Positions 8,617 to 20,459 of a DNA stretch of 42,932 nucleotides are shown here, in pieces. The notes beneath the pieces were generated by a model. It was given only the letters and a program-made list of their open reading frames with translations. It did not search any database and was not told the DNA's origin. Position numbers and translations under genes: made by a program. The stretch comes from Streptomyces phyllanthi. GTDB lineage: Bacteria > Actinomycetota > Actinomycetes > Streptomycetales > Streptomycetaceae. The number at the start of each line of letters is the position of its first letter. Position 1 is the stretch's first letter. The stretch is from positions 1 to 42,932 of the forward strand of contig NZ_VJZE01000024.1 of assembly GCF_009377205.1 (NCBI RefSeq), written 5' to 3'.

Positions 8617-8628
8617 TTGGATGGTTAC
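8617..8628 (+). promoter_or_regulatory. possible -10 element of leaderless chiS mRNA
   Basis: TTGGAT followed by GGTTAC, then ATG. The spacing and context mirror the box upstream of the adenosyltransferase gene (TAGGCT-GGTCAC-ATG). The hexamer itself is a weak -10 match. Confidence 0.3.
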
Positions 8629-9834
8629 ATGGCCCTGACGCTCCCCCGCCCCCACCGCTTCGACGTGTGCGTCGCGGCCGGCGGTCTGCTCGGTGGACTG
8701 CTCCTGCTGGGCCTCGATCTGGCCAGCCGCCGGGCCCAGGAGCCGATCGTGCTCTGGGAGGGGCCGTGGCCCATCGTCGTGCCGCTCGCCGTCATGGCCG
8801 GCTGCGAGCTGCTGCGGAGGACGCGCCCGCGCGTGGGGCTGCTCACCGGTGTCGTCGCGCTGACCCTCGACACGATGACCCAGGGCAGCCTGGTCACCGT
8901 CCTGATGTTCACGGACCTGGTCTACGCGGCCGTCGTCTACGGCCCTCCCGCCTCGGCCCGCCGCATCCCCTGGATCACCGGGCTGCTCACGGTGGCCGGA
9001 ACGGTGGTGCCGCTCGCGGTGTGGCGGGTGTCGCAGGCACTGCTCCTCGGGGTGGTCATCGGCATCGTGGCGTTCGGGCCCGCCGCCACCGGCTGGATCG
9101 TGCGCGACCACCGCGACGCCGCCGAGGCCGCCCGGCTGCGTGCCGGACAGACCGCCCTGCTCGCCGAGATGGACCGCAGCCAGGCCGTCGTCGCCGAACG
9201 GGCGCGCATGGCACGGGAGCTGCACGACATGGTGGCCAACCACCTCTCCGCGATCGCCATCCACTCCACGGCCGCGCTCTCCCTCGACGACCCGGACACC
9301 TCCCGGCAGGCCCTCGGTGTCATCCGGGAGAACAGCGTCGAGGGGCTCGCCGAGATGCGCCGGCTCATCGGCCTCCTGCGCGACGCCGGCGGCGATCTGG
9401 AACCCACCGCCGCGCCCACCCTCGACGGACTCGGCGCACTCGTCGCGGGCGCCCGCACCAACGGCCTCGACGTCACGCTCGACGCCTCCCACGGCGACGG
9501 ACTGCCCGCGCCGGTGGAGCTGGCGGCGTACCGCATCGTCCAGGAGTCCCTGACCAACGCTCTCAAGCACGCCTGCCCCGGCCGTGTCACGGTGACGCTC
9601 GCCCAGCGGGACGGCACCCTCGCCATCGACGTCCGCAGTCCGTACGGCGACCGCGACGGCCCCCTCGCCCCCGGATCGGGCGCCGGCCTGATCGGTATGC
9701 GGGAGCGTGCCGCTCTGCTGGACGGCACCTTCGAGGCCGGCCCCGAGGAGTCCGCCGACGGCAAGGTCTGGGCCGTACGCGCCACCCTGCCCGCCACCGA
9801 GAACCCGCAGTCGTCCCGAGGAGTCCCCGAATGA
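8629..9834 (+). CDS. chiS: sensor histidine kinase, chitinase regulator ChiS
   Basis: 401 residues of the NarL-linked kinase type. The first 150 residues hold five or six membrane helices with little periplasmic sequence. A HisKA_3 domain follows, with the phospho-acceptor His199 in ARELHDMVANHLSAI. The HATPase domain shows ESLTNALKHA (N box) and GAGLIGMRERA (G box). ATG at 8629 is preferred to an ATG 60 bp upstream because the protein then begins directly before the first helix. It overlaps the regulator gene by 4 bp (ATGA). The name rests on position next to a ChiC-type chitinase. The chiR/chiS pair beside chiC in S. coelicolor is reported to control chiC. Confidence 0.82.
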   Translation: MALTLPRPHRFDVCVAAGGLLGGLLLLGLDLASRRAQEPIVLWEGPWPIVVPLAVMAGCELLRRTRPRVGLLTGVVALTLDTMTQGSLVTVLMFTDLVYAAVVYGPPASARRIPWITGLLTVAGTVVPLAVWRVSQALLLGVVIGIVAFGPAATGWIVRDHRDAAEAARLRAGQTALLAEMDRSQAVVAERARMARELHDMVANHLSAIAIHSTAALSLDDPDTSRQALGVIRENSVEGLAEMRRLIGLLRDAGGDLEPTAAPTLDGLGALVAGARTNGLDVTLDASHGDGLPAPVELAAYRIVQESLTNALKHACPGRVTVTLAQRDGTLAIDVRSPYGDRDGPLAPGSGAGLIGMRERAALLDGTFEAGPEESADGKVWAVRATLPATENPQSSRGVPE

Positions 9835-10472
9835 TCCGCGTCCTTGTCGCCGAGGACCAGTCCGCCGTACGCGCCGGGCTGGTCCTGATCCTGCGCAGCG
9901 CACCCGATGTCGAGGTGGTCGGCGAGGCCGGCGACGGTGAGCGGGCGGTGGCCCTCGCGCGTGAACTCCGGCCGGATCTGGTGCTGATGGACGTGCAGAT
10001 GCCGCGTCTGGACGGGGTGTCCGCCACCCGGCAGGTCGTCGCGGAGGGCCTGGCCGACGTACTCGTTCTGACCACCTTCGACCTGGACGAGTATGTGTTC
10101 GGGGCGCTGCGGGCCGGGGCGTCGGGCTTCCTGCTCAAGAACACGGACGCGAAGGACCTGCTGGAGGCCGTCCGGACGGTGGCCCGGGGCGAGGGGCTCA
10201 TCGCCCCGGCCGTCACCCGGCGCCTGATCGCCGAGTTCGCCGCCGGGCCCGTACGCGAGCCCTCGGCGGATCCGTCCGTCCTGAACTCCCTCACCCGCCG
10301 CGAACGCGAGGTCCTGTCCTGCCTCGGGGAGGGACTGTCGAACGCCGAGATCGCGGTACGGCTGGAGATGGCGGAGGCGACCGTGAAGACCCACGTCAGC
10401 CGTCTCCTCGGGAAGCTGGAGCTGCGCAGCCGGGTCCAAGCCGCCGTACTGGCACAGGAGTTGGGCGTGTGA
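9831..10472 (+). CDS. chiR: LuxR/NarL-type response regulator ChiR
   Basis: 213 residues. The receiver domain has the acidic pocket Glu8/Asp9, phospho-acceptor Asp54 in LVLMDVQMP, Thr81/82 and Lys103 in FLLKN, so all switch residues are intact. A LuxR helix-turn-helix occupies about 148-205, with LTRREREVL, NAEIAVRL and ATVKTHVSRL. The start ATG overlaps the chiS stop, so the two are translationally coupled. The next gene is a chitinase whose promoter has paired direct repeats. ChiR is the natural candidate for binding there, as described for S. coelicolor chiC. Confidence 0.85.
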   Translation: MIRVLVAEDQSAVRAGLVLILRSAPDVEVVGEAGDGERAVALARELRPDLVLMDVQMPRLDGVSATRQVVAEGLADVLVLTTFDLDEYVFGALRAGASGFLLKNTDAKDLLEAVRTVARGEGLIAPAVTRRLIAEFAAGPVREPSADPSVLNSLTRREREVLSCLGEGLSNAEIAVRLEMAEATVKTHVSRLLGKLELRSRVQAAVLAQELGV

Positions 10473-10500
10473 CCCGTGGAGCCGCACCAGCCGGGAAGTC

Positions 10501-10542
10501 TGGTCCAGACCTCTTGACGGTTGGTCCAGACCTTTCTATTCT
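10501..10542 (+). promoter_or_regulatory. chiC promoter with two 12-bp direct repeats
   Basis: TGGTCCAGACCT occurs at 10501-10512 and again at 10522-10533, with starts exactly 21 bp apart (two helical turns). Between them is TTGACG (10514-10519), and 17 bp further is TATTCT (10537-10542), a good sigma-HrdB promoter. The same 12-bp repeat overlapping the -35 box is the known control element of Streptomyces chitinase promoters (chitin induction, glucose repression). It also resembles half of the DasR consensus. Which regulator binds here is not shown by sequence. Confidence 0.88.
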
Positions 10543-10596
10543 CACCGCACTGCACTGCGCCACGTCATGCTCACGACACCCCTCAAGGAGGCGCAC

Positions 10597-12432
10597 ATGC
10601 GCTTCAGGCACAGAGCTGCGGCAGTTCTCACCACCCTCCTCCTCCCCCTCACCGGACTGGTCGGCCTCGCCACTCCCGCCCACGCGGCCGCCGCGTCCTC
10701 ATCGGCTACGGCGACCTACACGAAAACCCAGGACTGGGGCACCGGCTTCGAAGGCAAGTGGACCGTCAAGAACACCGGCACCACCACCCTCAGCTCCTGG
10801 ACCGTCGAGTGGGACTTCCCCTCGGGTACGTCCGTGACCTCGGCCTGGGACGCCGACGTCACGTCCTCCGGCACCCACTGGACCGCCAGGAACAAGTCCT
10901 GGAACGGCACCCTCGCCCCCGGCGCCTCCGTCTCGTTCGGGTTCAACGGGAGCGGCTCAGGCTCCCCGGCCAACTGCGAGCTGAACGGCGGCGGCTGTGA
11001 CGGCGGTCCCTCGGTCCCCGGCGACAACCCGCCCTCCGCACCCGGCACCCCGACCACCTCGGACGTCACCAGCACCTCGGTGAAGCTCTCCTGGTCCGCC
11101 GCCACCGACGACAAGGGCATCAAGAACTACGACGTGCTGCGCGGCGGCACCAAGGTCGCCACCGTGACGACCACCTCGTACACGGACACCGGCCTGACCG
11201 CCGGCACCGACTACTCGTACACCGTCCAGGCCCGCGACACCGCCGACCAGACCGGCCCGGCGAGCGGCGCGGCCGCCGTACGGACAACGGGCGGCACCGG
11301 CCCGGACCCGGATCCGGGATCGAAGATCAATCTCGGCTACTTCACCGAGTGGAGCGTCTACGGCCGCAACTTCCACATCAAGAACCTGGTGACCTCGGGC
11401 TCCGCGTCCAAGATCACCCACATCAACTACGCCTTCGGCAACGTCAAGAACGGCCAGTGCGTACTGGACGACGCCTACGCCGCCACCGACAAGGCGTACA
11501 CGGCCGACCAGTCCGTCAGCGGCGTCGCCGACACCTGGGACCAGCCGCTGCGCGGCAACTTCAACCAGCTGCGCCAGCTGAAGGCCAAGTACCCGCACAT
11601 CAAGGTGCTGTACTCCTTCGGCGGCTGGACCTACTCGGGCGGCTTCGGCCAGGCCGCGCAGAACCCGGCCGCGTTCGCCAAGTCCTGCAAGGCCGTCGTC
11701 GAGGACCCGCGCTGGGCCGACGTGTTCGACGGCATCGACATGGACTGGGAGTACCCGAACGCCTGCGGCGTGACCTGCGACACGTCCGGTCCCGCCGCCT
11801 TCAGGAATCTCATGCAGGCCCTGCGCACCGAGTTCGGCTCGAACTACCTGGTCACCGCCGCGATCACGGGTGACGGCTCCTCCGGTGGCAAGATCGACGC
11901 GGCCGACTACGGCGGCGCGGCCCAGTACGTGAACTGGTACAACGTGATGACGTACGACTACTTCGGCGCCTGGGCGGGCACCGGCCCGACCGCCCCGCAC
12001 TCGCCGCTCACCTCGTACTCCGGCATCCCGACCGCCGGCTTCACCTCCGCCGACGCGATCGCCAAGCTGAAGTCCAAGGGCGTCCCGTCCGCCAAGCTGC
12101 TGCTCGGCATCGGCTTCTACGGCCGCGGCTGGACCGGCGTCACCCAGTCCGCGCCCGGCGGCACGGCGACCGGCGCGGCCACGGGCACGTACGAGATGGG
12201 CATCGAGGACTACAAGGTCCTGAAGAACTCCTGCCCGGTGACCGGCACGATCGCGGGCACGGCGTACGCGCACTGCGGCAGCAACTGGTGGAGCTACGAC
12301 ACCCCGGCCACCATCGGTACGAAGATGACCTGGGCCAGGAACCAGGGTTTGGGTGGCGCGTTCTTCTGGGAGTTCAGCGGGGACACCGGCAACGGAGAGC
12401 TGGTGAGCGCCATCAACAATGGCCTGAAGTAG
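10597..12432 (+). CDS. chiC: secreted family 18 chitinase with CBM2 and FnIII domains
   Basis: 611 residues. Residues 1-30 are a Sec signal peptide ending AHA. About 31-130 form a CBM2-like carbohydrate-binding module, rich in Trp, Ser and Thr. About 145-235 form a fibronectin type III domain. From about 245 to the end is a GH18 catalytic barrel. The catalytic motif DGIDMDWE (378-385) is intact, with Glu385 as acid/base. It cleaves beta-1,4 bonds in chitin outside the cell. ATG at 10597 has AAGGAGG 5 nt upstream. A frame-open ATG 30 bp earlier is rejected because the ribosome site lies after it. The chiSR genes upstream and the chitinase-type promoter support the ChiC name. Three hairpins follow the stop. 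Confidence 0.95.
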   Translation: MRFRHRAAAVLTTLLLPLTGLVGLATPAHAAAASSSATATYTKTQDWGTGFEGKWTVKNTGTTTLSSWTVEWDFPSGTSVTSAWDADVTSSGTHWTARNKSWNGTLAPGASVSFGFNGSGSGSPANCELNGGGCDGGPSVPGDNPPSAPGTPTTSDVTSTSVKLSWSAATDDKGIKNYDVLRGGTKVATVTTTSYTDTGLTAGTDYSYTVQARDTADQTGPASGAAAVRTTGGTGPDPDPGSKINLGYFTEWSVYGRNFHIKNLVTSGSASKITHINYAFGNVKNGQCVLDDAYAATDKAYTADQSVSGVADTWDQPLRGNFNQLRQLKAKYPHIKVLYSFGGWTYSGGFGQAAQNPAAFAKSCKAVVEDPRWADVFDGIDMDWEYPNACGVTCDTSGPAAFRNLMQALRTEFGSNYLVTAAITGDGSSGGKIDAADYGGAAQYVNWYNVMTYDYFGAWAGTGPTAPHSPLTSYSGIPTAGFTSADAIAKLKSKGVPSAKLLLGIGFYGRGWTGVTQSAPGGTATGAATGTYEMGIEDYKVLKNSCPVTGTIAGTAYAHCGSNWWSYDTPATIGTKMTWARNQGLGGAFFWEFSGDTGNGELVSAINNGLK

Positions 12433-12483
12433 TGATCGGAACGATCACGCGACGTTGACGCTCCCCCAGACTTCGTCCGGGGG
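12432..12483 (+). terminator. two hairpins after chiC, the second of a repeat-like type
   Basis: GTGATCG / CGATCAC (12432-12448, 3-nt loop) begins on the last base of the stop codon. A second hairpin at 12463-12483 has CCCCC...GGGGG arms enclosing GAC-TTC-GTC. From memory, very similar CCCCC-AGACTTCGTC-GGGGG elements recur in Streptomyces intergenic regions, so it may be a dispersed palindrome as well as a terminator. Confidence 0.6.
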
Positions 12484-12493
12484 GACCCCCACC

Positions 12494-12530
12494 CAGCGAG
12501 TGAATGTGGCTACGCCACGTTCACTCGCTG
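12494..12530. terminator. 16-bp bidirectional hairpin overlapping the end of the DUF2550 gene
   Basis: CAGCGAGTGAATGTGG pairs with CCACGTTCACTCGCTG (one G-T pair) around a 5-nt loop. The stop codon of the minus-strand gene (12510-12512) lies in the loop, so the gene's last codons form one arm. It lies between the converging chiC and DUF2550 genes. Confidence 0.8.
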
Positions 12531-12965
12531 TCCGGGCGGGGCCGCCTCCAGCCACGCGAGGAAACCGGTCAGCGCGTCCTCGCTCATCGCCAGCTCGAGC
12601 CTGGTCCCCCGGTGGAGACAGGCGAGGATCACGGCGTCGGAGAGCAGGGCGAGCTCTTCCTCGCCCTCGGGGGTGCGGCGCCCGGCCACCTCGATCGCCG
12701 AGCGCTCCAGGATGCGGCGCGGGCGCGGGGAGTAAGAGAAGACACGGAACCACTCGATGCGGTCGCCGTTGTAGCGGGCGATGCCGTAGCCCCAGCCCTT
12801 GCCGTTCTCCTCGCCGTTCCCCGGTTTCTCCGGAGCGTTCCAGCGCAGGCTGCAGTCGAAGGTGCCGCCGGAGCGCTGGATCAGCCGCCGTCTCAGACCG
12901 AAGACGAACAGACCCACCACCACGAGCACGATCACGAGCCCGCACACAGTCAGAGCGAGGACCAT
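12510..12965 (-). CDS. DUF2550 family membrane-anchored protein
   Basis: 151 residues. One N-terminal membrane helix (about 1-24, VLALTVCGLVIVLVVVGLFVFGL) is followed by a soluble domain with RWNAPEKP, GWGYGIARYNGDRIEWFRVFSYSPRPRR and a C-terminal helix. This matches the DUF2550 family, whose M. tuberculosis member Rv1312 also sits directly after atpC. The function is unknown. The position suggests a link with membrane energetics but does not prove it. ATG at 12965 is chosen because AGGAGG lies 9 nt upstream. The alternative GTG at 12971 is too close to that site. Confidence 0.88.
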   Translation of the reverse strand: MVLALTVCGLVIVLVVVGLFVFGLRRRLIQRSGGTFDCSLRWNAPEKPGNGEENGKGWGYGIARYNGDRIEWFRVFSYSPRPRRILERSAIEVAGRRTPEGEEELALLSDAVILACLHRGTRLELAMSEDALTGFLAWLEAAPPGQRVNVA

Positions 12966-13021
12966 CGGCACCGACCTCCTCGTCTCCTAGGTAACGGAAC
13001 GGAAAAAACACCCACATTCGC

Positions 13022-13069
13022 CTCAGCCGCGGCTGGGGCCGGATTGCTCCGGTCCCAGCCGCGGCTGAG
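13022..13069 (-). terminator. strong terminator of the atp operon
   Basis: A 21-bp stem with one mismatch (CTCAGCCGCGGCTGGG ... CCCAGCCGCGGCTGAG, inner CCGG) and a 6-nt loop, just after the atpC stop. It separates the ATP synthase operon from the DUF2550 gene. Confidence 0.9.
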
Positions 13070-13094
13070 TCACAGCATCACATGACGCGCTTGT

Positions 13095-13469
13095 TCAGCG
13101 CGCCGCCACCGCACGCAGTCGGACGTCCGCACGGCGCTCGGCGGAGGCGTCGCCCTCCGCCTTCGCACGCTCGAGCTCCCGCTCCGCGCGCTGGACGTCG
13201 ATCTCGTCCGACAGCTCGGCGATCTCGGCCAGCAGCGACAGCTTGTTGTCCGCGAACGAGACGAAACCGCCGTGCACTGCGGCGACGACCGTTCCGCCAT
13301 CACTCGTACGGATGGTCACCGGGCCCGACTCCAGCACACCGAGCAGCGGCTGGTGACCGGGCATGACGCCGATGTCGCCGGACGTGGTACGCGCGACGAC
13401 CAGGGTGGCCTCGCCGGACCAGACCTCTCGGTCGGCCGCGACCAGCGCGACGTGCAGCTCAGCAGCCAA
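13095..13469 (-). CDS. atpC: ATP synthase F1 epsilon subunit
   Basis: 124 residues. The N-terminal beta sandwich (ELHVALVAADREVWSGEA, DIGVMPGHQPLLGVL) and C-terminal two-helix arm rich in Ala, Glu and Arg match AtpC. It links the F1 rotor to the c ring and restrains ATP hydrolysis. The start is TTG at 13469, with GAGGAG 5 nt upstream, and this gives the standard family length. A GTG 21 bp upstream lies before that ribosome site. Last gene of the operon, followed by a strong terminator. Confidence 0.93.
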   Translation of the reverse strand: MAAELHVALVAADREVWSGEATLVVARTTSGDIGVMPGHQPLLGVLESGPVTIRTSDGGTVVAAVHGGFVSFADNKLSLLAEIAELSDEIDVQRAERELERAKAEGDASAERRADVRLRAVAAR

Positions 13470-13597
13470 GGTGGCTCCTCGGGTCACCACCCGGCGGTTC
13501 TGCCGGGTGTTGGGTCAATTCTAAAGGGAGTGAGGGAAGGGGCGGGACGCACCCCGTACGAGGTGCACACCCGCCCCTCCCACAGACGAGCACGGGG

Positions 13598-15951
<2,354 letters not shown>

Positions 15952-15972
15952 GAGTCAGGTCCCTTCCTTACG

Positions 15973-17580
15973 TCACTTGGAGGCGCTGGTCGCCTTCGGG
16001 GCGGCCGGAGCCTCTTCGCCGAGCAGCTTGCCGTCCGAGGTCTCGAACTGCTTCTTGAACTCGGCGATCGCGTCGGCGACAGCGGTGAGGGTGTCGTCCG
16101 ACATCTTGCCGCCCTCCTTGATGGAGGTCATGAGGCCCTGCTCCTTGCGGTGCAGGAACTCGAGGAGCTCCTTCTCGAAGCGGCGGATGTCGGCGACCGG
16201 CACCTCGTCCATCTTGCCGGTGGTGCCGGCCCACACGGAGACGACCTGGTCCTCGGTGGACATCGGCTCGTACTGGGCCTGCTTCAGCAGCTCGACCATG
16301 CGCTGGCCGCGCTCCAGCTGGGCCTTGGACGCGGCGTCCAGGTCGGAACCGAAGGCGGCGAACGCCTCCAGCTCGCGGAACTGGGCGAGGTCCACGCGCA
16401 GACGGCCGGAGACCTGCTTCATCGCCTTGTGCTGGGCGGAACCACCGACTCGGGAGACGGAGATACCGACGTTCAGCGCGGGGCGCTGACCGGCGTTGAA
16501 CAGGTCCGACTCCAGGAAGCACTGGCCGTCGGTGATGGAGATGACGTTGGTCGGGATGAACGCCGAGACGTCGTTGGCCTTGGTCTCGACGATCGGCAGA
16601 CCGGTCATCGAGCCCTTGCCCATGTCGTCGGAGAGCTTCGCGCAGCGCTCCAGCAGACGGGAGTGCAGGTAGAAGACGTCACCCGGGTAGGCCTCGCGGC
16701 CCGGCGGGCGGCGCAGCAGCAGGGACACGGCGCGGTAGGCGTCGGCCTGCTTCGAGAGGTCGTCGAAGATGATGAGGACGTGCTTGCCCTCGTACATCCA
16801 CTGCTGACCGATGGCCGAACCGGTGTACGGCGCCAGGTACTTGAAGCCGGCCGGGTCGGACGCCGGGGCGGCGACGATGGTCGTGTACTCGAGCGCGCCG
16901 TTCTCCTCCAGCGCGCGGCGGACCGACGCGATGGTCGAGCCCTTCTGGCCGATGGCGACGTAGATGCAGCGGACCTGCTTGTTCACGTCGCCCGTGCGCC
17001 AGTTGTCGCGCTGGTTGATGATCGTGTCGACGGCCAGGGCGGTCTTGCCGGTCTGGCGGTCACCGATGATCAGCTGACGCTGACCACGGCCGATCGGGGT
17101 CATCGCGTCGACGGCCTTGTAGCCGGTCTCCATCGGCTCGTGCACCGACTTGCGCTGCATGACCGTGGGGGCCTGCAGCTCGAGGGCGCGGCGACCGGTG
17201 GTCTCGATCTCGCCGAGGCCGTCGATCGGGTTGCCGAGCGGGTCGACGACGCGGCCGAGGTAGCCCTCGCCCACGGCGACCGACAGGACCTCGCCGGTAC
17301 GGGTGACCGGCTGACCCTCCTCGATGCCGCTGAACTCACCGAGGACGATGGCGCCGATCTCGCGCTCTTCCAGGTTCAGCGCGAGGCCGAGGGTGCCGTC
17401 CTCGAACTTCAGCAGTTCGTTGGCCATGGCCGAGGGAAGACCCTCGACCTTCGCGATGCCGTCGCCGGCAAGGGTGACCGTACCGACCTCCTCGCGCGAG
17501 GCCGCGTCCGGCTTGTACGACTGGACGAAGTTCTCCAGCGCGTCCCGGATCTCCTCCGGCCGGATCGTGAGCTCCGCCAT
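15973..17580 (-). CDS. atpA: ATP synthase F1 alpha subunit
   Basis: 535 residues. The non-catalytic nucleotide-binding subunit, with Walker A GDRQTGKT at 173-180 and the conserved [15 protein letters not shown] segment containing the arginine finger region. ATG at 17580 ([11 protein letters not shown]) is the family start. The frame stays open for another 28 codons, but these read through a palindromic repeat and a G/A-rich ribosome-binding stretch and are not expected in the protein. It is preceded by a 123-bp spacer after atpH, the longest gap inside the F1 part of the operon, and this holds two hairpins. Confidence 0.98.
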   Translation of the reverse strand: MAELTIRPEEIRDALENFVQSYKPDAASREEVGTVTLAGDGIAKVEGLPSAMANELLKFEDGTLGLALNLEEREIGAIVLGEFSGIEEGQPVTRTGEVLSVAVGEGYLGRVVDPLGNPIDGLGEIETTGRRALELQAPTVMQRKSVHEPMETGYKAVDAMTPIGRGQRQLIIGDRQTGKTALAVDTIINQRDNWRTGDVNKQVRCIYVAIGQKGSTIASVRRALEENGALEYTTIVAAPASDPAGFKYLAPYTGSAIGQQWMYEGKHVLIIFDDLSKQADAYRAVSLLLRRPPGREAYPGDVFYLHSRLLERCAKLSDDMGKGSMTGLPIVETKANDVSAFIPTNVISITDGQCFLESDLFNAGQRPALNVGISVSRVGGSAQHKAMKQVSGRLRVDLAQFRELEAFAAFGSDLDAASKAQLERGQRMVELLKQAQYEPMSTEDQVVSVWAGTTGKMDEVPVADIRRFEKELLEFLHRKEQGLMTSIKEGGKMSDDTLTAVADAIAEFKKQFETSDGKLLGEEAPAAPKATSASK

Positions 17581-17616
17581 CTGGGTTCCCTGCTCTCCTT
17601 GTTGGGCCCGAAGTTT

Positions 17617-17680
17617 CTTTGGGGGATCTGGGGGCTCCCCCCAGAACTTCTGCATCCTCTGCACGGCCCAACTCGGGCCG
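17617..17680. repeat. palindromic elements in the atpH-atpA spacer
   Basis: TCTGGGGG-CTC-CCCCCAGA (17627-17645) plus flanking GGGGG, and a second small hairpin CGGCCC/GGGCCG (17664-17680). The first has the same layout as the palindrome at the 5' end of prmC (26374-26404): a G-run, a second G-run, a short loop, then a C-run. Possible roles are transcript processing or stabilising to set subunit ratios, or simply a dispersed repeat. Confidence 0.5.
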
Positions 17681-17703
17681 TAGTACTGCGTATGGAGTTG
17701 CTG

Positions 17704-18519
17704 CTAGCTCGCCAGTCGGCGGCCGGCGTCCTCGAGTCGGTCCGCGATCGAGCCGTTGATGATCTCGTCGCCGACCTGCACCCGGATTCCGCCGAGGACC
17801 TCGGGGTCCACGTCGATGTTGAGATGCATCTCGCGGCCGTACAGCTTCGCCAGCGCGGCGCCGAGACGCCGCTTCTGTGTGTCGCTCAGCGGGACCGCCG
17901 AGGTGACGACGGCGACCATGCGGTTGCGGCGCTCGGCGGCGAGCTTGGACAGGGACTCGAGTCCCGCCTCCAGGCTACGTCCCCGCGGCGCGGTCACAAG
18001 GCGCGTCACCAGACGCTCGGTCGTCACATTGGCGCGACCGCCGAGCAGGGCGCGCAGCAGCTCGCCCTTGGCCGCGGTGCTCGCGGACCGGTTGGTCAGG
18101 GCGGATCGCAGCTCGGTGTTCGAGGAGACGATCCGGCCGAACCGGAACAGCTCGTCCTCGACATCGTCGAGCGCGCCCGCCTTCTGGGCCGCGGTGAGGT
18201 CGGCCAGGTCGGCCAGTTCCTCCAGCGCGTCCACCAGGTCACGCGACTGCGACCAGCGGGAGCGCACCATGCCGCTCACCAGGTCGGCGGTGGCACCGCT
18301 GACCTGGCCGCCGAAGATGCGTCCGGCCAGTTCGGCCTTGGCGTCAGCGGCCTGCGCCGGGTCGGTGAGGACCCGACGCAAGCTGACCTCGCGGTCGAGC
18401 AGCGCGGTGACGGCGGCCAGCTCGTCGGCGAGCTGCGCCGCGTCCACGGACGTGGAGTCCGTCAGCGCGTCGAGACGCTCACGTGCGGCTGCCAGGGCCT
18501 CGCGGCTCGCTCCGTTCAT
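17704..18519 (-). CDS. atpH: ATP synthase F1 delta subunit (long actinobacterial form)
   Basis: 271 residues, about 90 longer than E. coli delta. The C-terminal part carries the conserved segment ending EVLGGIRVQVGDEIINGSIADRLE, and it holds the peripheral stalk onto F1. The extra N-terminal helices recall the b-delta fusion of mycobacteria, but here a normal b subunit is also encoded. It overlaps the end of atpF by 4 bp. The long form is, to my knowledge, normal for Streptomyces. Confidence 0.95.
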   Translation of the reverse strand: MNGASREALAAARERLDALTDSTSVDAAQLADELAAVTALLDREVSLRRVLTDPAQAADAKAELAGRIFGGQVSGATADLVSGMVRSRWSQSRDLVDALEELADLADLTAAQKAGALDDVEDELFRFGRIVSSNTELRSALTNRSASTAAKGELLRALLGGRANVTTERLVTRLVTAPRGRSLEAGLESLSKLAAERRNRMVAVVTSAVPLSDTQKRRLGAALAKLYGREMHLNIDVDPEVLGGIRVQVGDEIINGSIADRLEDAGRRLAS

Positions 18520-19064
18520 CGCGTCGCCTCGGCCTTCTCCTCGAGCTCGTCGAGGAAGCGGTCGATGACGCGGCTCTGCCGGGCGTGGTCCTCGAGGGAC
18601 TCACCGACGAGCTTGCCGGCCAGGTCGGTGGCGAGCTTGCCGACATCCTGGCGCAGCGCGGACGCGGCGGCCTTGCGGTCGGCCTCGATCTGGGAGTGAC
18701 CGGCGGCGATGATCTCCTCGCGCTGCCGCTGGCCTTCCGCCCGCATCTCGGCGATGAGAGTGGCGCCCTGCTCCTGCGCCTCCTGGCGCAGACGCGCGGC
18801 CTCGTGCCGGGCCTCTTGGAGCTGAGCCTTGTACTGCTCGAGCACACTCTGGGCCTCGACCTTCATGGCGTCGGCCTCTTCGATACCGCCTTCGATCGCC
18901 GCGCGGCGCTCCTCGAGAACCTTGTTGATGTTCGGGAGCAGCTTCTTCCAGAAGAAGAAGAACACGATGGCGAAGGCGATGGTGCCGACGAGCAGCTCGG
19001 GGCCCGGCGGGATGAGCGGGTTCTGCTCCTCCTCGGCCGCCAGCTGTACCAGGTTGGCGATCAC
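18516..19064 (-). CDS. atpF: ATP synthase F0 b subunit
   Basis: 182 residues. A single membrane helix (about 24-42, ELLVGTIAFAIVFFFFW) is followed by a long, charged, Ala-rich coiled coil that forms the peripheral stalk. The start is GTG at 19064. An ATG two bases upstream is out of frame and meets TGA at once (ATGTGATC), so it cannot start the gene. AAGG lies 8 nt upstream. It overlaps atpH by 4 bp. Confidence 0.96.
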   Translation of the reverse strand: MIANLVQLAAEEEQNPLIPPGPELLVGTIAFAIVFFFFWKKLLPNINKVLEERRAAIEGGIEEADAMKVEAQSVLEQYKAQLQEARHEAARLRQEAQEQGATLIAEMRAEGQRQREEIIAAGHSQIEADRKAAASALRQDVGKLATDLAGKLVGESLEDHARQSRVIDRFLDELEEKAEATR

Positions 19065-19104
19065 ATCAGTGCCTTTCGTTGAAAGGTTTGCTCGTCAGGG
19101 TTCG

Positions 19105-20234
<1,130 letters not shown>

Positions 20235-20459
20235 CGCGGGCTCCTTCGGCGTGACGCATGGGTACGGCAACCTCGTTGTGTCGGCGCGGCGCGCAGCCGC
20301 GGATCGGCACCGGACTGGTGTTACGGATGTGGGGGCGGCTGGGGGGCATCGAGCCTCGCGATTGAGCAGGCGTCAGCTCAGATGCCCGCGCCCGCGATGC
20401 CGCAGTTGGCACCGGACGATAGCAGGACTTCGCACACGCATTTATCCCGGCCCTACTCC

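Noticed and set aside
9835..10500. Plus-strand frame from 8601 joining antisense-like sequence to the response regulator
   Set aside because: The first 410 codons are an Arg/Pro-rich off-frame reading of chiS. The regulator starts at 9831.
17581..17664. N-terminal extension of AtpA by 28 codons
   Set aside because: It reads through a palindromic repeat and the ribosome-binding region. The family start is [11 protein letters not shown].
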